This document shows positions 1-8,372 of a DNA stretch of 64,000 nt, piece by piece; positions within the stretch are counted from its first letter, which is position 1, and every line of letters starts with the position of its first letter. A program made the position numbers and the translations under genes. The notes beneath the pieces were generated by a model. The model did no database searches. It worked only from the letters and a program-made list of their open reading frames with translations, and was not told where the DNA came from. Source of the stretch: Saccharomonospora xinjiangensis XJ-54 (GTDB lineage: Bacteria; Actinomycetota; Actinomycetes; Mycobacteriales; Pseudonocardiaceae); the NCBI RefSeq assembly GCF_000258175.1, contig NZ_JH636049.1, positions 272,982-336,981 of the forward strand. Direction: 5' to 3'.

Positions 1-1
1 G

Positions 2-940
2 ACCGACGCGTATCCCCGGTTCGGCCTCGTGGACCCGCACGCGGACCCCCCACGACCGCCCGAGGGACTCACCTTTCCCCTGTGGCTGAAACCGGTGAAG
101 TCGTCGTCGTCCAAGCTCGCGTACCGGGTGACCGACGACCGTGAGTTCACCGAGGCGATCAGGCACATCAGGGCAGGCATCGGCGAGGTCGGCGGTCCTT
201 TCGACGCGGTGCTGGAACGAGTTTCCCCACCGCCCGAGGTGGCGAACGCCGGAGCGACCGCGTGCCTCGCCGAGGAGGCGGTCGGCGGCGCACAGATCAC
301 CGTGGAGGGCTACCGCCATCACCACGAGCCGCACGTCTACGGCGTCGTCGATTCGGTGCGCTACCCGGGCACGTCGAGCTTCCTGCGGTACCGGTACCCG
401 TCCACGCTGCCCGAGGAGTCGGTCAGGCTGGTCACCGACATCGCGAAGGCCGTCGTCGTGCGGATGGGCCTGCGGTCCACGACGTTCGACATCGAATTCT
501 TCGTCGAACCCGGCTCCGGCCGCGCGTGGGTGCTGGAGGTCAATCCCCGGCTGTCGCAGTCGCACGCGCGGCTGTTCGAGGCTGTTGACGGCGTGTCGAA
601 CCTGCATTGCATGGTGAGTCTCGCCCTCGGGAAGGAGCCGACGATGCCCCGAGGTCAGGGACCGGCCGCCGTCGCGGCGAAGTGCTTCCTGCGGCGGTTC
701 ACCGACGGGATCGTCCAGCGCGTCCCGAGTGGAGAGGAGATCGCCGCCGTCGAGCGTGAGGTTGGCGTGATCGTGGACCTCACCACGAGGCGGGGAAACC
801 GGCTCGCGGACCAGTACGCGCGGGACAGCTACAGCTACGAACTGGCCGACATCCACATCGCGGCTGGCAGCGAGTCCGAACTGATCGACAAGTACGAGCG
901 CTGCGTGTCCGCGTTGCGGTTCGAGATCGGCGACATCTGA
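2..940 (+). CDS. ATP-grasp domain protein (5' end outside window)
   Basis: The reading frame is already open at base 2, so the N terminus lies upstream of the window; a GTG at 29 is internal. The visible 312 residues look like the C-terminal two thirds of an ATP-grasp ligase of the biotin carboxylase/CPSase-like superfamily: an early Lys-rich strand (WLKPVKSSSS) and, near the middle, the metal/ATP-binding strand pair FDIEFFV ... VLEVNPRLSQSH, whose Glu and Asn normally ligate Mg-ATP. The substrate cannot be inferred. The next gene, a CocE-like hydrolase, starts 14 bases after the stop and has its own GGAGG, so the two are probably co-transcribed. An amino-acid or peptide ligase role is possible, but that is only inference. 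Confidence 0.75.
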   Translation, partial: TDAYPRFGLVDPHADPPRPPEGLTFPLWLKPVKSSSSKLAYRVTDDREFTEAIRHIRAGIGEVGGPFDAVLERVSPPPEVANAGATACLAEEAVGGAQITVEGYRHHHEPHVYGVVDSVRYPGTSSFLRYRYPSTLPEESVRLVTDIAKAVVVRMGLRSTTFDIEFFVEPGSGRAWVLEVNPRLSQSHARLFEAVDGVSNLHCMVSLALGKEPTMPRGQGPAAVAAKCFLRRFTDGIVQRVPSGEEIAAVEREVGVIVDLTTRRGNRLADQYARDSYSYELADIHIAAGSESELIDKYERCVSALRFEIGDI

Positions 941-954
941 GGCGGAGGTGTGTC

Positions 955-3003
955 GTGCGCACGGTGACCTCGCTGCCCTACCCGGTGCGCAGGGACGATC
1001 ACGTGTGGATTCCGCTGGCGGACGGCACCCGGCTGTCGGCGCGGGTGTGGCGGCCGGTGTCCTCCGACGACGACCCTGTGCCCGCGATCCTGGAGTTCAT
1101 CCCCTACCGCTTGAACGATCTGACGTTCCAGCGCGATTCGATCCACCACCCCTACCTCGCGGGGCACGGTTACGCCGGGGTGCGGGTGGACCTTCGGGGC
1201 AGCGGCAACAGCGACGGCGTCCTCGCCGACGAATACCTCGAACGGGAACTCGCCGACGGCGAGGACGTGCTGGCGTGGCTGGCCGCGCAACCGTGGTGCG
1301 ACGGCAGCACGGCCATGATGGGAATCTCGTGGGGCGGGTTCAACGCCTTGCAGATCGCGGCACGCAGACCCCCGAGCCTGAAGGCCGTCGCCACGCTGTC
1401 GTCCACGGACGACCGGTACGCCGACGACGTGCACTACATGGGTGGCTGCCTGCTGTCGGACAACCTGTCGTGGGCCTCGACGATGTTCGCCTACAACGCC
1501 TGCCCGCCCGACCCCGCTGTGGTGGGCAGGCGGTGGCGGCGGATGTGGTTGCACCGGCTTCAGCACTGCGAACCGTGGCTGGTCGAGTGGCTTCGCCACC
1601 AGCGGCGCGACGACTACTGGCGCCACGGATCGGTGTGCGAGGACTACGCCGCCGTGAACTGTCCCGTGCTCGCCGTGAGCGGCTGGGCCGACGGGTATTC
1701 CAACTCCGTCTTCCGGCTGCTGCGCCATCTCCGGGTGCCTCGTCAGGGCCTCATCGGGCCGTGGTCGCACAAGTACCCGCACCTCGGTGTGCCCGGCCCT
1801 GCCATCGGATTCCTCCAGGAGCTGGTCCGCTGGTGGGATCACTGGCTCAAAGGCATCGACAACGGCGTCATGGACGAGCCGATGCTGCGGATCTGGATGC
1901 AGGAGAGCGCCAAACCGGCCACGGCGTACGAGCAGCGGCCCGGCAGGTGGATCGGCGAGCCGTCGTGGCCGTCGCCGCACATCGAGGTCACCGGGTTCAC
2001 ACTGCTGCCCAACCGGCTGGTGCGCGCACCGGACGCCGAGGACAGCGAGGACGGCGCGAACGGCGAGAACAGTGAGGCGCTGACCATCGAATCGCCGCTG
2101 TCGGTCGGCCAGTTCGCGGGCAAGTGGTGCTCGTACAACGCGCCGCCCGACCTGCCCTACGACCAGAGGGAGGAGGACGGTGGGTCGCTGGTGTTCGACA
2201 CCGGCGTACTCACACAGCGCCACGAGATCCTCGGCTCTCCCGTCGTGCACCTCGAACTGAGCGCCGACCGGCCGAACGCGATGGTGACGGTGCGGCTTTC
2301 CGACGTCTCTCCGGAGGGCAGGGCCACGCGCGTGAGTTACGGCCTGCTCAACCTCACCCACCGCAACGGGCACGACCGGCCGGAACCGCTCGAACCGCAC
2401 CGGCGTTACCGCGTGAGCGTGCCGCTCAACGGGGTGGCGCAGGCGTTCCCCGCGGGGCACCGCGTGCGCATCGCCGTGTCCACCTCCTACTGGCCGCTGG
2501 CGTGGCCTCCGCCGGAACCGGTGCGGCTGACGGTGTTCCCTGCCCGCAGTTCGGTGACGCTGCCGGTGCGTCCGCCCCGGCACGACGAGACCCACGCCGA
2601 ACCGTTCGACGAACCGGAGGGAGCACCACCGCCGCCCGTGCGGCGGCTCCGGCCGGGGGAAGGACGCTGGACCGTGTCACGGGACCTCGTGGAGTACCGG
2701 TCGGCGCTCGACGTCGTCAAGGAACTCGGCGTGTTGCACTTCGACGACATCGACCTCGACGTGAGCAGGCGGGCCGACGAACACTACGAGTGGGTCGCCG
2801 ACGACTTCGGCTCGGCACGGGGCAGCGTGGACTGGACCATGCGGTTCACCCGGGGAGAGTGGGACGCCTCCTCGGTCACGCACACCACGCTCGCGTGCAC
2901 GCCGACGGAGTTCCTCGTGCACGCCAGGCTGGACGCCTACGAGGGCGAGCAGCGGGTCTTCTCCCGCAACTGGCACACCTCGATACCGCGCGATCACGTG
3001 TGA
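955..3003 (+). CDS. CocE/NonD (X-Pro dipeptidyl-peptidase S15) family hydrolase
   Basis: 682 residues. Start GTG at 955 is preceded by GGAGG at 944-948 (six-base spacing). The N-terminal alpha/beta-hydrolase domain has the nucleophile elbow GISWGG with Ser125, the acid Asp246 in GWADGYSN and the base His272 in GPWSH, the full catalytic triad of the S15/CocE family (Xaa-Pro dipeptidyl-peptidase, cocaine esterase, glutaryl-7-ACA acylase). The segment after about residue 380 is the beta-sandwich domain typical of the family, followed by a longer tail than in CocE itself. No signal peptide is visible, so it is probably cytoplasmic. The substrate (ester or peptide) is unknown. Its last ten bases overlap the convergent selB gene. 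Confidence 0.85.
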   Translation: MRTVTSLPYPVRRDDHVWIPLADGTRLSARVWRPVSSDDDPVPAILEFIPYRLNDLTFQRDSIHHPYLAGHGYAGVRVDLRGSGNSDGVLADEYLERELADGEDVLAWLAAQPWCDGSTAMMGISWGGFNALQIAARRPPSLKAVATLSSTDDRYADDVHYMGGCLLSDNLSWASTMFAYNACPPDPAVVGRRWRRMWLHRLQHCEPWLVEWLRHQRRDDYWRHGSVCEDYAAVNCPVLAVSGWADGYSNSVFRLLRHLRVPRQGLIGPWSHKYPHLGVPGPAIGFLQELVRWWDHWLKGIDNGVMDEPMLRIWMQESAKPATAYEQRPGRWIGEPSWPSPHIEVTGFTLLPNRLVRAPDAEDSEDGANGENSEALTIESPLSVGQFAGKWCSYNAPPDLPYDQREEDGGSLVFDTGVLTQRHEILGSPVVHLELSADRPNAMVTVRLSDVSPEGRATRVSYGLLNLTHRNGHDRPEPLEPHRRYRVSVPLNGVAQAFPAGHRVRIAVSTSYWPLAWPPPEPVRLTVFPARSSVTLPVRPPRHDETHAEPFDEPEGAPPPPVRRLRPGEGRWTVSRDLVEYRSALDVVKELGVLHFDDIDLDVSRRADEHYEWVADDFGSARGSVDWTMRFTRGEWDASSVTHTTLACTPTEFLVHARLDAYEGEQRVFSRNWHTSIPRDHV

Positions 3004-4739
3004 TCGTGCCGCACCCTCCGCGTGCCGTCGGGCGCGCGCCGCGTGCGGCCCTCGGCGTCGAGACGTTCCAGCAGCGGCACGGCCACCCTGCGCGTGGTGC
3101 CGAGCGCCTTCCTCGCCTGGCTGACGGTGAACGGCTCGGCCAGCCCGGAAAGCACGCGAACGGCCTTGTCGAGGCAGCCAGGGGCGAGCACCACACCGTC
3201 CGCGATGCGGAACAGCCTGCCCGCTCTCTCCGCCGCGGCCAGGTGTTTGGGTCCGAGCCCCAACTCGGCGAGGTCGGCGGCCTCGGGTGCGGCGAAGGGC
3301 TCGCCCGCGAGCCGCCGCTCGACGACGCGCACAGCTCGCTCCACGGCCTCGGGCAGGCATGAGACCCGTGCGGGGTCGGTCACCGCGCCGTCGCGCACGG
3401 CGAGCCCCGCGTGGTCGAGTGCGGGGCCGAGCAGGTCCTCGGGAACGTCAAGGGAACGGCGCAACGCCTCGACGGGAAGACCGGCCGACAGCGGGTTTCG
3501 CTCGTGCCAGTCGGCGACCAGTTCCCTCGCCCGCCCTGCGAGCCGCCGCGGCAGGTCTTCGGCAACGGCCCACCGTCCCATCGTCCGGCCCGGCACCGCC
3601 CATCCGAGCGCGTGCAACTCTTCGACGGCGACGGCACCGTGCCTGCGCACGTAGGCGACAGCGGGGTCGTCGCAGGCCAGCTCCGCCGCCCGCGCCCTTG
3701 CCGCTCCCCTGCGCCGCAGGGCGGGCGGCCGGGGATCGAGGACGTCGAACCCGGCGGATCGGTGATCTCCCGGATCCCGCAGCAGTCCGCGATCACCGGC
3801 GCGCAGCGGCAACTCCCTCGCGAAGGACAGCCGGGCCGTGCCTGTCCCTAGTGGACGGACACGACAGGGAACGGCCACGGAGCCGATGTGCGCCACGAGC
3901 TGACGCGGTCTCTCGGCTTTCTCGCCCCGCAGCCGGACATCCGCCTCGGCGGTGAACCGCCACGCCCCCGGGGTGAGCAGGGCGTCTCCCCTGCCGAGGT
4001 CGTGCTGGTCGGCGCCCCGCAGGTTCACCGCGACCCTGGCCACAGCCGTCACGGTGTCGTGAGCCTGCCCGAGTGACTGGAGTGCGCGCACCACACAGCG
4101 CCTGCCGTCGCGATCGAGCACGAGGTCGTCGCCCACCGAGAGCGTGCCTGCGCCGAGTGTGCCCGTCACGACCGTGCCCGCTCCCCTGATGCTGAAGGAG
4201 CGATCGATCCACAGCCGCACGTCCGCTCCGCGATCGGGGTTCGGAAGCCGCGCGCCGAGCGCGCCGAGTTCGGCCCTCAGCGCGTCGAGCCCCGCACCCG
4301 TGTGCCCGCTCACCGCCACGGCGGGGATCCGGCCGAGGCCGCTGGACGCGATCCGTTCGACCGACTCGGCCAGCACCGGGCCTGGATCGGCGCGATCGGC
4401 CTTGGTGACAGCGAGGACACCGTGGCGGACCCCGAAGGCGTCGAGCGCCGCGAGGTGTTCGCTCGACTGCTCCTGCCAGCCCTCATCGGCGGACACCACG
4501 AAGAGCACGGCGGGAACGGGGCCGACACCGGCGAGCATCGTGGGGACGAACCGCTGATGTCCCGGCACATCGACGAACGCGAACGACTGCCCAGCCAGCT
4601 CCGTCCACACGAATCCGAGATCGATGGTCAGGCCACGGCGGCGTTCCTCGGCGAGACGATCGGGCTCCATCCCCGTCAACGCCCGCACCAGCGTGGACTT
4701 GCCGTGATCGACGTGTCCTGCCGTGGCTACGACGTGCAT
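2994..4739 (-). CDS. selB: Selenocysteine-specific elongation factor SelB
   Basis: 581 residues. SelB delivers Sec-tRNA(Sec) to ribosomes paused at a UGA followed by a SECIS hairpin. The start is placed at ATG 4739 because the protein then opens MHVVATAGHVDHGKST; a longer upstream frame adds only low-complexity sequence. G1 is GHVDHGKS (residues 8-15), G3 is DVPGH (57-61) and G4 is TKAD (about 115), followed by EF-Tu-like beta barrels; the C-terminal third should form the winged helices that bind the SECIS RNA. Its first 13 bases overlap the end of selA (stop TAG 4729-4727), so translation is probably coupled. The 3' end overlaps the convergent hydrolase gene by ten bases. Confidence 0.95.
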   Translation of the reverse strand: MHVVATAGHVDHGKSTLVRALTGMEPDRLAEERRRGLTIDLGFVWTELAGQSFAFVDVPGHQRFVPTMLAGVGPVPAVLFVVSADEGWQEQSSEHLAALDAFGVRHGVLAVTKADRADPGPVLAESVERIASSGLGRIPAVAVSGHTGAGLDALRAELGALGARLPNPDRGADVRLWIDRSFSIRGAGTVVTGTLGAGTLSVGDDLVLDRDGRRCVVRALQSLGQAHDTVTAVARVAVNLRGADQHDLGRGDALLTPGAWRFTAEADVRLRGEKAERPRQLVAHIGSVAVPCRVRPLGTGTARLSFARELPLRAGDRGLLRDPGDHRSAGFDVLDPRPPALRRRGAARARAAELACDDPAVAYVRRHGAVAVEELHALGWAVPGRTMGRWAVAEDLPRRLAGRARELVADWHERNPLSAGLPVEALRRSLDVPEDLLGPALDHAGLAVRDGAVTDPARVSCLPEAVERAVRVVERRLAGEPFAAPEAADLAELGLGPKHLAAAERAGRLFRIADGVVLAPGCLDKAVRVLSGLAEPFTVSQARKALGTTRRVAVPLLERLDAEGRTRRAPDGTRRVRHDHT

Positions 4740-6073
4740 CGCGACACGGCCTCCACCAGACGTTCGTCGGCATCGGGGTCGATGGCGCACAGATCGAGCA
4801 GGCATCGGCCCTGTTCGAGCCGCCCCACCACGGCGGGGTCGGCCGCGCGCAACCTCGGCGCGAACCCGCCCGGCAGGCTCACGGCGGCACTCGGCAACTC
4901 GACGCCGGGCGCGCCGCCCCCGCCGACGGCAGCCGTCGTCCGCACGGCGACGGCGTCCACACCACGACGGGCCAGCGCCGACGCCAGCCGCTCGGCACGC
5001 GCTCGCAGCGTGCCGGGATCGGTGTCGAGGAACCGCCGTACAGGCGGAGCGGGGCCGCGCACGGTAGCCTCCAGCGCCGCGAGCGTCAGCTTGCCCACCC
5101 GGAACGCGCGGGCAGCGGGATGCCGCCGCAGGCGTCGCACGACGGTGTGTTCACCGAACAGCAGGCCCGCCTGCGGGCCACCGAGCAGCTTGTCGCCGCT
5201 GGCGGTGACCACGGCCGCGCCGTCGGCCAGCGCGCTCGCGGCGTCGGGTTCCCCTGGCAGGCGAGGATGCGGCCGAAGCAATCCCGATCCGATGTCGGCC
5301 ACCACCGGCACACCGAGTCCAGCGAGCCGGGTGAGCGGGACCTGTGCGGTGAAGCCGCTGATCCGGAAGTTCGACGGGTGCACCTTCAGCACGAAACCGG
5401 TGTCGGGACCGATGGCCTCGGCGTAGTCGGCGAGGTGCGTGCGGTTGGTGGTGCCGACCTCCCTCAGCCTCGCCCCCGCCGAGGTGACGAGGTCCGGAAT
5501 CCGGAACGAGTCGCCGATCTCGACCAGCTCGCCCCTGCTGATGACGATCTCCTTGCCCGGCGCGAGAACGAGAGCACACAGCAGGAGCGCGGCGGCGTTG
5601 TTGTTCACGACGTGCACACCGTCCACGCCACCCACCTCCGGCAGCGCCTCGGCCAGCGCGGCGAGCGCGCCGACGCCCCTGCGAGCGCGCCGCCCCTCGG
5701 CGAGATCGAACTCGACGTCCGTGCCGCCTGCCGCGGCCTGCACGGCCCGCACCGCAGCCCGCGACAGCGGGGCGCGTCCCAGGTTGGTGTGGACGAGCAC
5801 GCCGGTGGCGTTGAGCACCTCACGCAGAGACGTCGCTGTGGCAGGCAACGACGCCACAGCCTCGTCGGCGACCTCCTCGGGGGCGATCTCGCCCGCTCTG
5901 GCGCGGTCCTGCGCCGCCGCGATCACGCCTCGCACGAGGTCACGACCGAGCTCGTCCACCGCCTTGGCCAGCCTGGGTTCGGCGAGCAGGGCATCGGTCC
6001 GCGGGATCCGTCTCCTCGCGTCGCCGCGAACCTGGCCCGCCTTGGTATCGGCTGCGTCGGCTGCGTCGGGCAC
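4727..6073 (-). CDS. selA: L-seryl-tRNA(Sec) selenium transferase SelA
   Basis: 448 residues, the normal length. This PLP enzyme converts Ser-tRNA(Sec) to Sec-tRNA(Sec) using selenophosphate. The PLP lysine lies in SGDKLLGGPQAG and counts as Lys295 from ATG 6073, the same number as the catalytic lysine of E. coli SelA. Other family landmarks are NATGVLVHTNLGRAPLS near residue 90 and NNNAAALLL near 165. The gene lies 28 bases downstream of the tRNA(Sec) gene on the same strand and overlaps selB, so selC-selA-selB look like one minus-strand unit, with selD divergent. Start: ATG 6073, after a weak GGAAGGAG-like stretch. Confidence 0.95.
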   Translation of the reverse strand: MPDAADAADTKAGQVRGDARRRIPRTDALLAEPRLAKAVDELGRDLVRGVIAAAQDRARAGEIAPEEVADEAVASLPATATSLREVLNATGVLVHTNLGRAPLSRAAVRAVQAAAGGTDVEFDLAEGRRARRGVGALAALAEALPEVGGVDGVHVVNNNAAALLLCALVLAPGKEIVISRGELVEIGDSFRIPDLVTSAGARLREVGTTNRTHLADYAEAIGPDTGFVLKVHPSNFRISGFTAQVPLTRLAGLGVPVVADIGSGLLRPHPRLPGEPDAASALADGAAVVTASGDKLLGGPQAGLLFGEHTVVRRLRRHPAARAFRVGKLTLAALEATVRGPAPPVRRFLDTDPGTLRARAERLASALARRGVDAVAVRTTAAVGGGGAPGVELPSAAVSLPGGFAPRLRAADPAVVGRLEQGRCLLDLCAIDPDADERLVEAVSRCTS

Positions 6074-6101
6074 GAAACTCCTTCCCGGGACCGATGATCG
6101 C

Positions 6102-6192
6102 GGAGGCGAACGGGAATCGAACCCGCCAACGACGGTGTCCGCCGTTCAACGGTTTTGAAGACCGTGCCGGTCACCAGGCCGGAAGCGCCTCC
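6102..6192 (-). tRNA. selC: tRNA-Sec (anticodon UCA)
   Basis: Read on the minus strand, the 91-base gene starts GGAGGCGC at 6192 and ends CGCCTCCG at 6102. The acceptor pairs GGAGGCG with CGCCTCC. The anticodon arm is ACGGT-CTTCAAA-ACCGT, giving anticodon UCA. The D arm is extended (CCGG/CCGG), and there is a long variable arm, seven pairs closing an ACA loop (ACGGCGG/CCGTCGT). The T loop TTCGATT sits on a five-pair stem. The long variable arm, enlarged D stem and UCA anticodon together identify tRNA(Sec). CCA is not encoded. Its position beside selA supports the assignment. Confidence 0.95.
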
Positions 6193-6314
6193 CTGTGCCG
6201 TGGCCGCATTCCACGAGGCCCCCGTACCGCTCTCCGAAAGGACCCGTCGAACACGACCACATCGACATCGTGCCAGCACGATTCAGCCCGCGCAGCGCGC
6301 CCGTTCGGGGCAGC

Positions 6315-7316
6315 ATGTGGGGCATGGCCCATCGACTGACCCACTACGCGCACGGAGGCGGTTGCGCCTGCAAGATCCCGCCCGGTGAACTGGAGGACAT
6401 CGTGCGCGGCATGTCCGGCGCCGCGCTCCCCTCCGCTGCCGCCGAGTTGCTCGTCGGGCTCGACGGTGGCGACGATGCCGCCGCCGTGCGCCTCGACGGG
6501 GACCGCGCGGTGATCGCGACGACGGACTTCTTCACCCCGGTCGTGGACGACCCTTTCGACTGGGGACGCATCGCCGCCACCAACGCGCTGTCGGACGTCT
6601 ACGCCATGGGCGCGACGCCGCTGGTGGCACTGAACCTGCTGTGCTGGCCGAGGGAAACGCTGCCGCTCGACCTCGCTGCCGAGGTGCTGCGTGGTGGTGC
6701 GGAGGTCTGCGCCGACGCGGGCTGCCACCTCGCGGGAGGACACAGCGTCGATGATCCCGAGCCGAAGTACGGGCTCGCGGTCACCGGCCTCGGCTCGGCC
6801 GAGTCGCTGCTGCGCAACGACGCGGGGCGCGCGGGACTGCCGTTGTCGCTGACGAAACCCCTCGGTGTGGGCGTGCTGAACACCCGGCACAAGGCGACCG
6901 GCGAGTCGTTCCCCGAAGCCGTCGAGGTGATGACCACGCTCAACGCCGAGGCGGCGAAGGTAGCCGTGGCCGCCGGTCATCGCTGCGCCACCGACGTCAC
7001 CGGGTTCGGGCTGCTCGGTCACCTCTACAAGCTCGCGAGGGCGAGCGGGGTCACCGCCGTGATCGACTCGGCGGCGGTGCCCGTGCTGGACTCCGCGCGC
7101 GTCGCCGTGCGCGAGGGGTACGTGTCGGGCGGCACCCGGCGCAACCTCGACTGGGTGCGCCCCCACACCGACCTCTCGGCCGTGCCGGAGGAGACCGCGT
7201 TGCTGCTCGCGGACGCCCAGACCTCGGGTGGGTTGCTGGTGGCGGGAGAGCTGCCGGGCGCGCCCGTGATCGGCGAACTGGTGCCGAGGGGTGATCACGT
7301 CGTCGTGGTGCGCTGA
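6315..7316 (+). CDS. selD: Selenide, water dikinase (selenophosphate synthetase) SelD
   Basis: 333 residues. SelD makes selenophosphate from selenide and ATP for SelA. The active-site loop reads HGGGCACKI; with the ATG at 6315 the residues count as Cys17 and Lys20, matching the E. coli enzyme's numbering, and GGGG at 6307-6310 is a plausible ribosome-binding site. ATG 6324 is the alternative start. Because Cys occupies position 17, this SelD is not itself a selenoprotein. AIRS/PurM-type ATP-binding segments follow (TTDFFTPVVDDP, NALSDVYAMGATP, GGHSVDDPEPKYGLAVTG). It diverges from tRNA(Sec)-selA-selB, leaving about 120 bases for both promoters. Confidence 0.93.
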   Translation: MWGMAHRLTHYAHGGGCACKIPPGELEDIVRGMSGAALPSAAAELLVGLDGGDDAAAVRLDGDRAVIATTDFFTPVVDDPFDWGRIAATNALSDVYAMGATPLVALNLLCWPRETLPLDLAAEVLRGGAEVCADAGCHLAGGHSVDDPEPKYGLAVTGLGSAESLLRNDAGRAGLPLSLTKPLGVGVLNTRHKATGESFPEAVEVMTTLNAEAAKVAVAAGHRCATDVTGFGLLGHLYKLARASGVTAVIDSAAVPVLDSARVAVREGYVSGGTRRNLDWVRPHTDLSAVPEETALLLADAQTSGGLLVAGELPGAPVIGELVPRGDHVVVVR

Positions 7317-7332
7317 GCGCGCTGAACGTCCC

Positions 7333-7437
7333 CCGCACCGTGTCCGCACCTCCCGCACGCGTGTCCGCACTTGGTGCACGCGTGTTGGCACTTCCCGCAC
7401 CCGTGTCCGCAGTTCCCGCACGCGTGTTGGCACTTCC
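7333..7437. repeat. 21-bp tandem repeat array, copy A
   Basis: Five consecutive units of about 21 bases with consensus CCGCACGCGTGTCCGCACTTC, each drifting by one to four bases (for example GTGTTGGCAC in place of GTGTCCGCAC). It fills the gap between selD and the PEBP gene. The same unit recurs at 8063-8232 and 63203-63307. The central ACGCGT is self-complementary. No coding potential is credible here. Confidence 0.85.
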
Positions 7438-7521
7438 GGCTCCCTTGTGCCTGCGGTTTGCCCTCACCCGGGCGGGGAACGCCGTGAGCAACAAAAACCT
7501 CACTACCGAGGAGGTGCACTC

Positions 7522-8061
7522 ATGACCGGGGCGGACCGCGCGGCAGGACCGAAGGGCGCCAGGGGAACCAGCCGGGGGGATCCCACGATCGACGAGCCGC
7601 CGCGCGCGCTGTCGGACGGACTGGAACTGCGCTCACCCGCGTTCAACGACGGCACGCTGATCCCGAGTCGATACTCCCGCCAGGGCGGCAATCAGATTCC
7701 TCCGTTGCAGTGGGCACACGTTCCCGAGGGCACGGAGGAGTTGGTACTGCTGTGCGAAGACCCCGACGCGCCGGGAGGGACCTTCACACACTGGGTCGTG
7801 GCGGGGATCCCGCCCGACGTCACGGAAATCGAGGACGCCGCGCCGGGCAGCGCCGTGCAGGGCCGCAACGGATTCGGCGATCTGGGCTGGGACGGCCCCC
7901 AGCCGCCGGTGGGCGACGGCGCGCACCGCTACTACTTCCGCCTCTACGCGGTAGACCGCCCGCTCGGCCTCGGAGAGGGAGCCACTGCCGGGGACGTCCA
8001 CGCCGCCGTCGCCGACCACGTGCTCGCCACCGGAACGCTGGTGGGCCTGTTCGCCCGCTGA
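7522..8061 (+). CDS. YbhB/YbcL-type phosphatidylethanolamine-binding (PEBP) family protein
   Basis: 179 residues. Start ATG 7522 follows GAGGAGG at 7508-7514. The fold signature is clear: the ligand-pocket motif LCEDPDAPGGTFTHWVV around residues 75-90 and the later GDGAHRYYFRLYAVD, which match the DPDxP and GxHRY boxes of PEBP proteins. Bacterial YbhB/YbcL proteins are small soluble proteins that bind phosphate-containing or lipid headgroup ligands; their role in actinobacteria is not established. The extra N-terminal 30 residues are Gly/Arg-rich and probably disordered. Both flanks carry the 21-bp repeat family. Confidence 0.88.
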   Translation: MTGADRAAGPKGARGTSRGDPTIDEPPRALSDGLELRSPAFNDGTLIPSRYSRQGGNQIPPLQWAHVPEGTEELVLLCEDPDAPGGTFTHWVVAGIPPDVTEIEDAAPGSAVQGRNGFGDLGWDGPQPPVGDGAHRYYFRLYAVDRPLGLGEGATAGDVHAAVADHVLATGTLVGLFAR

Positions 8062-8062
8062 C

Positions 8063-8232
8063 CCGCGTGTCGGCAGCCTGTGCACGTGTCCGCACTTTTC
8101 GGCACCCATGCCCACCCCCTGGGCGAGGTCCTCGCGACGCACTGGGCAGAGCCTCGTATTTCCAATGCCGCAAGCAACTGCTGACACGCGCGCAGGAACT
8201 GCGGACACGCGTACAGCAACTGCTGACACGGC
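8063..8232. repeat. 21-bp repeat family, copy B (direct and inverted arms)
   Basis: Just after the PEBP stop, 8063-8096 holds about one and a half degenerate units in the forward direction (GCGTGTCGGCAGCC, CACGTGTCCGCAC). At 8186-8232 about two and a half units run in the opposite direction (GACACGCGCGCAGGAACTGC, GGACACGCGTACAGCAACTG). The two blocks could pair over a long loop between the convergent PEBP and aldehyde dehydrogenase genes. The remaining intergenic sequence, 8236-8372, is G/C-rich low complexity with repeated GGCCTGGGGCTGCGGTC-like words, and I see no gene in it. Confidence 0.7.
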
Positions 8233-8372
8233 AGCCGGGCATCTGCCCTGGCCCTGGGCATCCGAGGCCAGGCCTCCGGCCCCCACCCCACCCGACCCCA
8301 GACCCGGGATCTCGGCCTGGGGCTGCGGTCGGCCTGAGGCTGCGGTCGGCCTGGGGCGGCGCCCCCCGGGGG

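Noticed and set aside
835-2595. Long antisense open frame (about 586 codons) opposite the CocE-like gene
   Set aside because: Composition is Arg/His/Pro-rich without domain motifs; the forward gene has a full catalytic triad and ribosome-binding site. Such antisense frames are expected at this GC content.
6102-6192. tRNA(Sec) as an integration site for a mobile element
   Set aside because: No integrase, direct repeat of the tRNA end or compositional shift on either side.
6315-6380. SelD as a selenoprotein
   Set aside because: The active-site codon at position 17 is TGC (Cys), not TGA.
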